Under the pieces are notes generated by a model. It was not told the DNA's origin. It saw nothing but the letters and a program-made list of their open reading frames with translations, and made no database searches. Both the position numbers and the translations under genes were made by a program. Positions 62,907-64,000 of a stretch of 64,000 nucleotides of DNA are shown here, piece after piece. The DNA lies in contig NZ_QWFZ01000032.1 in NCBI RefSeq assembly GCF_003576315.1, positions 1 to 64,000 on the forward strand, in the 5' to 3' direction. Origin of the DNA: Henriciella mobilis. GTDB lineage: Bacteria > Pseudomonadota > Alphaproteobacteria > Caulobacterales > Hyphomonadaceae. Each line of letters starts with the position of its first letter. Positions within the stretch are counted from its first letter, which is position 1.

Positions 62907-63767
62907 ATGACGATTTACATTCCGCTTCCCGGTAATGAAGCTATGGCTTCTGAGCTTGCCAAAATCACAAGTTCTGAACTTGGCACCCTTGAACACCGCA
63001 GATTCCCGGACGAAGAGACCTATGTGCGCCTCACCTCAGATGTCTCTGGAAAAGCAGTCGAACTGGTTTGCACGCTCGCCCGGCCTGACCCGCAATTGCC
63101 AGGACTTCTTTTTGCCGCTTATACAGCGCGCGAGCTTGGCGCCACATCGGTTGGGCTGATTGCCCCCTACCTTGCCTATATGCGTCAGGATAAGAGATTT
63201 TCAGACGGCGAGTCTGTGTCATCAGGACACTTTGCCAGATTGCTCTCAGGTGCGTTTGAAAGGGTGGTCACCGTCGATCCGCATTTGCACCGCATCCACG
63301 ATCTCAATGACGTTTTTTCAATCAATACAAAGGTTGTGCACGCCGCCCCGGCACTGTCCGATTGGATCAAGGCCCATGTCGACAAGCCGCTCATCATTGG
63401 CCCGGACGCTGAGAGCGAGCAATGGGTGTCCGACGTGGCCGACCGAGCGAGCGCCCCGCATCTTGTGCTCTCCAAAGTCCGCCATGGCGACCGCAATGTA
63501 GAAGTGACAGCGCCTGGCCTTAAAAACTGGACCGGCCATCAACCCGTTCTTGTCGACGACATTGCCTCTTCCGGGCGAACCATGATGGAAGCGGCCCGCC
63601 ACTTTGAGACCGCTGGCTTTGCAAAACCGGTCTGCGTGATCGTCCATCCGCTCTTTGCCGGCAATGCCTATGAGGACCTTAAGTCTGTCTCGACACGTGT
63701 CGTATCGACCAATGCGGTCCAACATGCCTCAAATGAGATTTCGATCACGCCCTTACTGATCGGCTAG
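62907..63767 (+). CDS. prs: PRPP-synthetase-like enzyme (short, archaeal-like form)
   Basis: 286 residues, shorter than the ~315 of housekeeping PRPP synthetase. RRFPDEETYVRL, PYLAYMRQDKRFSDGESVSSG, VDPHLHRIHDLNDVF and GPDAESEQWVSDVA match the family; the PRPP loop reads VLVDDIASSGRT instead of VDDxxDTGGT. It may make PRPP from ribose 5-phosphate, or act on ribose 1,5-bisphosphate; the reaction is not proven. It is 3 bp after the phosphorylase gene, and a terminator follows. Confidence 0.85.
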   Translation: MTIYIPLPGNEAMASELAKITSSELGTLEHRRFPDEETYVRLTSDVSGKAVELVCTLARPDPQLPGLLFAAYTARELGATSVGLIAPYLAYMRQDKRFSDGESVSSGHFARLLSGAFERVVTVDPHLHRIHDLNDVFSINTKVVHAAPALSDWIKAHVDKPLIIGPDAESEQWVSDVADRASAPHLVLSKVRHGDRNVEVTAPGLKNWTGHQPVLVDDIASSGRTMMEAARHFETAGFAKPVCVIVHPLFAGNAYEDLKSVSTRVVSTNAVQHASNEISITPLLIG

Positions 63768-63792
63768 CCGCTGCAAAGAGGGCGCGCAGTTT

Positions 63793-63814
63793 GACCGGTC
63801 CCAACGGTCTTTTT
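63793..63814 (+). terminator. Intrinsic terminator of the phosphoketolase operon
   Basis: GACCG-GTCCCAA-CGGTC followed by TTTTT, 25 bp after the PRPP-synthetase stop. A short stem, but with a proper T-tract. Confidence 0.6.
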
Positions 63815-63826
63815 GATAGAAATCAA
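63813..63826 (+). promoter_or_regulatory. Perfect FNR box
   Basis: TTGAT-AGAA-ATCAA, exact match to the FNR/ANR consensus TTGAT-N4-ATCAA. A candidate -10 (TATCAA, 63848-63853) lies about 31 bp from the box centre, the class II activation layout. It would drive the truncated gene at 63916. Oxygen-limited induction is inferred. Confidence 0.75.
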
Positions 63827-63876
63827 ACCGGCAGGGTCGCCATGCTTTATCAAACAAACCGGCTTTGGAAAAAAAC

Positions 63877-63899
63877 GCCTGACCGTGTCACGGTCAGGC
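63877..63899 (+). promoter_or_regulatory. Leader hairpin before the last gene
   Basis: GCCTGACCGTG-T-CACGGTCAGGC, perfect 11-bp arms around one base, 7 bp before GGAG of the gene at 63916 and downstream of the FNR box. It would form in the 5' leader of that mRNA and might protect it or affect translation. Confidence 0.5.
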
Positions 63900-63915
63900 C
63901 TTCATGGAGTGTGTC

Positions 63916-64000
63916 ATGAAACACAAAGCTACACGTCTTATCTCAACCTTGCTCACCACTTCGTTACTCCTGACGAGCATTGCCGCAGCTGAAACCCCAA
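63916..64000 (+). CDS. Start of an exported protein, cut by the window end
   Basis: ATG at 63916 after GGAGTGTGTC opens MKHKATRLISTLLTTSLLL, a Sec signal peptide ending SIAAA-E; only 28 codons are visible. It is under the FNR box at 63813-63826. The identity of the mature protein cannot be told. Confidence 0.6.
   Translation, partial: MKHKATRLISTLLTTSLLLTSIAAAETP

Noticed and set aside
1-64000. CRISPR arrays, tRNA or rRNA genes
   Set aside because: No regularly spaced repeats, cloverleaf-like sequences or rRNA-like stretches were seen on either strand.

Overview
The window reads as an accessory-rich stretch of a Gram-negative alphaproteobacterial chromosome or large plasmid. GC content is moderately high. 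Many genes are coupled by ATGA overlaps, there are outer-membrane porins and TonB-receptor remnants, and the Rieske protein, CFA synthase and FabI are of proteobacterial type. Similarity by eye suggests Hyphomonadaceae or a relative, but the genus cannot be fixed from the sequence alone. No rRNA, tRNA or CRISPR array was seen.

Layout. (1) 1-12.4 kb: an AraC regulator, then a long plus-strand copper operon (DUF5676 protein, Cu+ P-type ATPase, DUF411 protein, APC permease, two small membrane proteins) that runs into a YbhGFSR-like HlyD/ABC exporter and a DUF6629 protein. A perfect ATACCC-N5-GGGTAT palindrome precedes it. (2) 12.4-20.5 kb, minus strand: a decayed TonB receptor, then an arginine deiminase operon with its own porin and YfcC antiporter, extended by a Schlafen/AlbA_2 membrane protein and a thioesterase. 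(3) 20.6-31.7 kb: methyltransferase, archaeal-type (type II) GAPDH with a D-2-hydroxyacid dehydrogenase, NhaA, PiT phosphate transporter with its DUF47 partner, PPK2 polyphosphate kinase with a coupled 52-residue ORF, CFA synthase, and an ECF sigma factor with a Cys-rich tail. (4) 31.7-38.2 kb: DUF3141 protein, acetate kinase, phosphotransacetylase, thiolase, FabI and a YHS protein. (5) 38.2-46.1 kb: a CPH-type Cu ATPase, small membrane proteins, an ICMT-like methyltransferase, and an RND/MMPL + lipoprotein-sorting + beta-barrel trio. (6) 46.1-49.1 kb: a scar where a patatin start is joined to a headless FAD oxidoreductase, an exported protein, a solitary Rieske protein and a Met/His-rich periplasmic protein. 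(7) 49.1-54.6 kb: an EamA transporter, a cnrYXH-like sigma/sensor/anti-sigma operon, and a copAB copper module with a second ATACCC-N5-GGGCAT site. (8) 54.65-55.89 kb: an IS3-family element seated on the copAB terminator; its other edge cuts a gene down to 26 codons. (9) 56.1-64 kb: an ATP-grasp-like gene divergent from an operon of phosphoketolase, beta-CASP RNase-like hydrolase, AMP-phosphorylase-type enzyme and PRPP-synthetase-like enzyme, then a perfect FNR box ahead of a gene cut by the window edge.

Two themes join the genes. One is copper handling: two P-type ATPases, a multicopper oxidase, CopB, Met/His-rich and DUF411 proteins, an ECF metal sensor and CsoR-type sites. The other is making ATP without respiration: arginine deiminase gives carbamoyl phosphate, phosphoketolase/Pta/AckA gives acetyl phosphate, PPK2 uses polyphosphate, and fermentative dehydrogenases recycle NADH, with FNR-type boxes at two loci. 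The most original hypothesis is that the 57.6-63.8 kb operon feeds RNA or nucleotide ribose into the phosphoketolase/acetate-kinase route.
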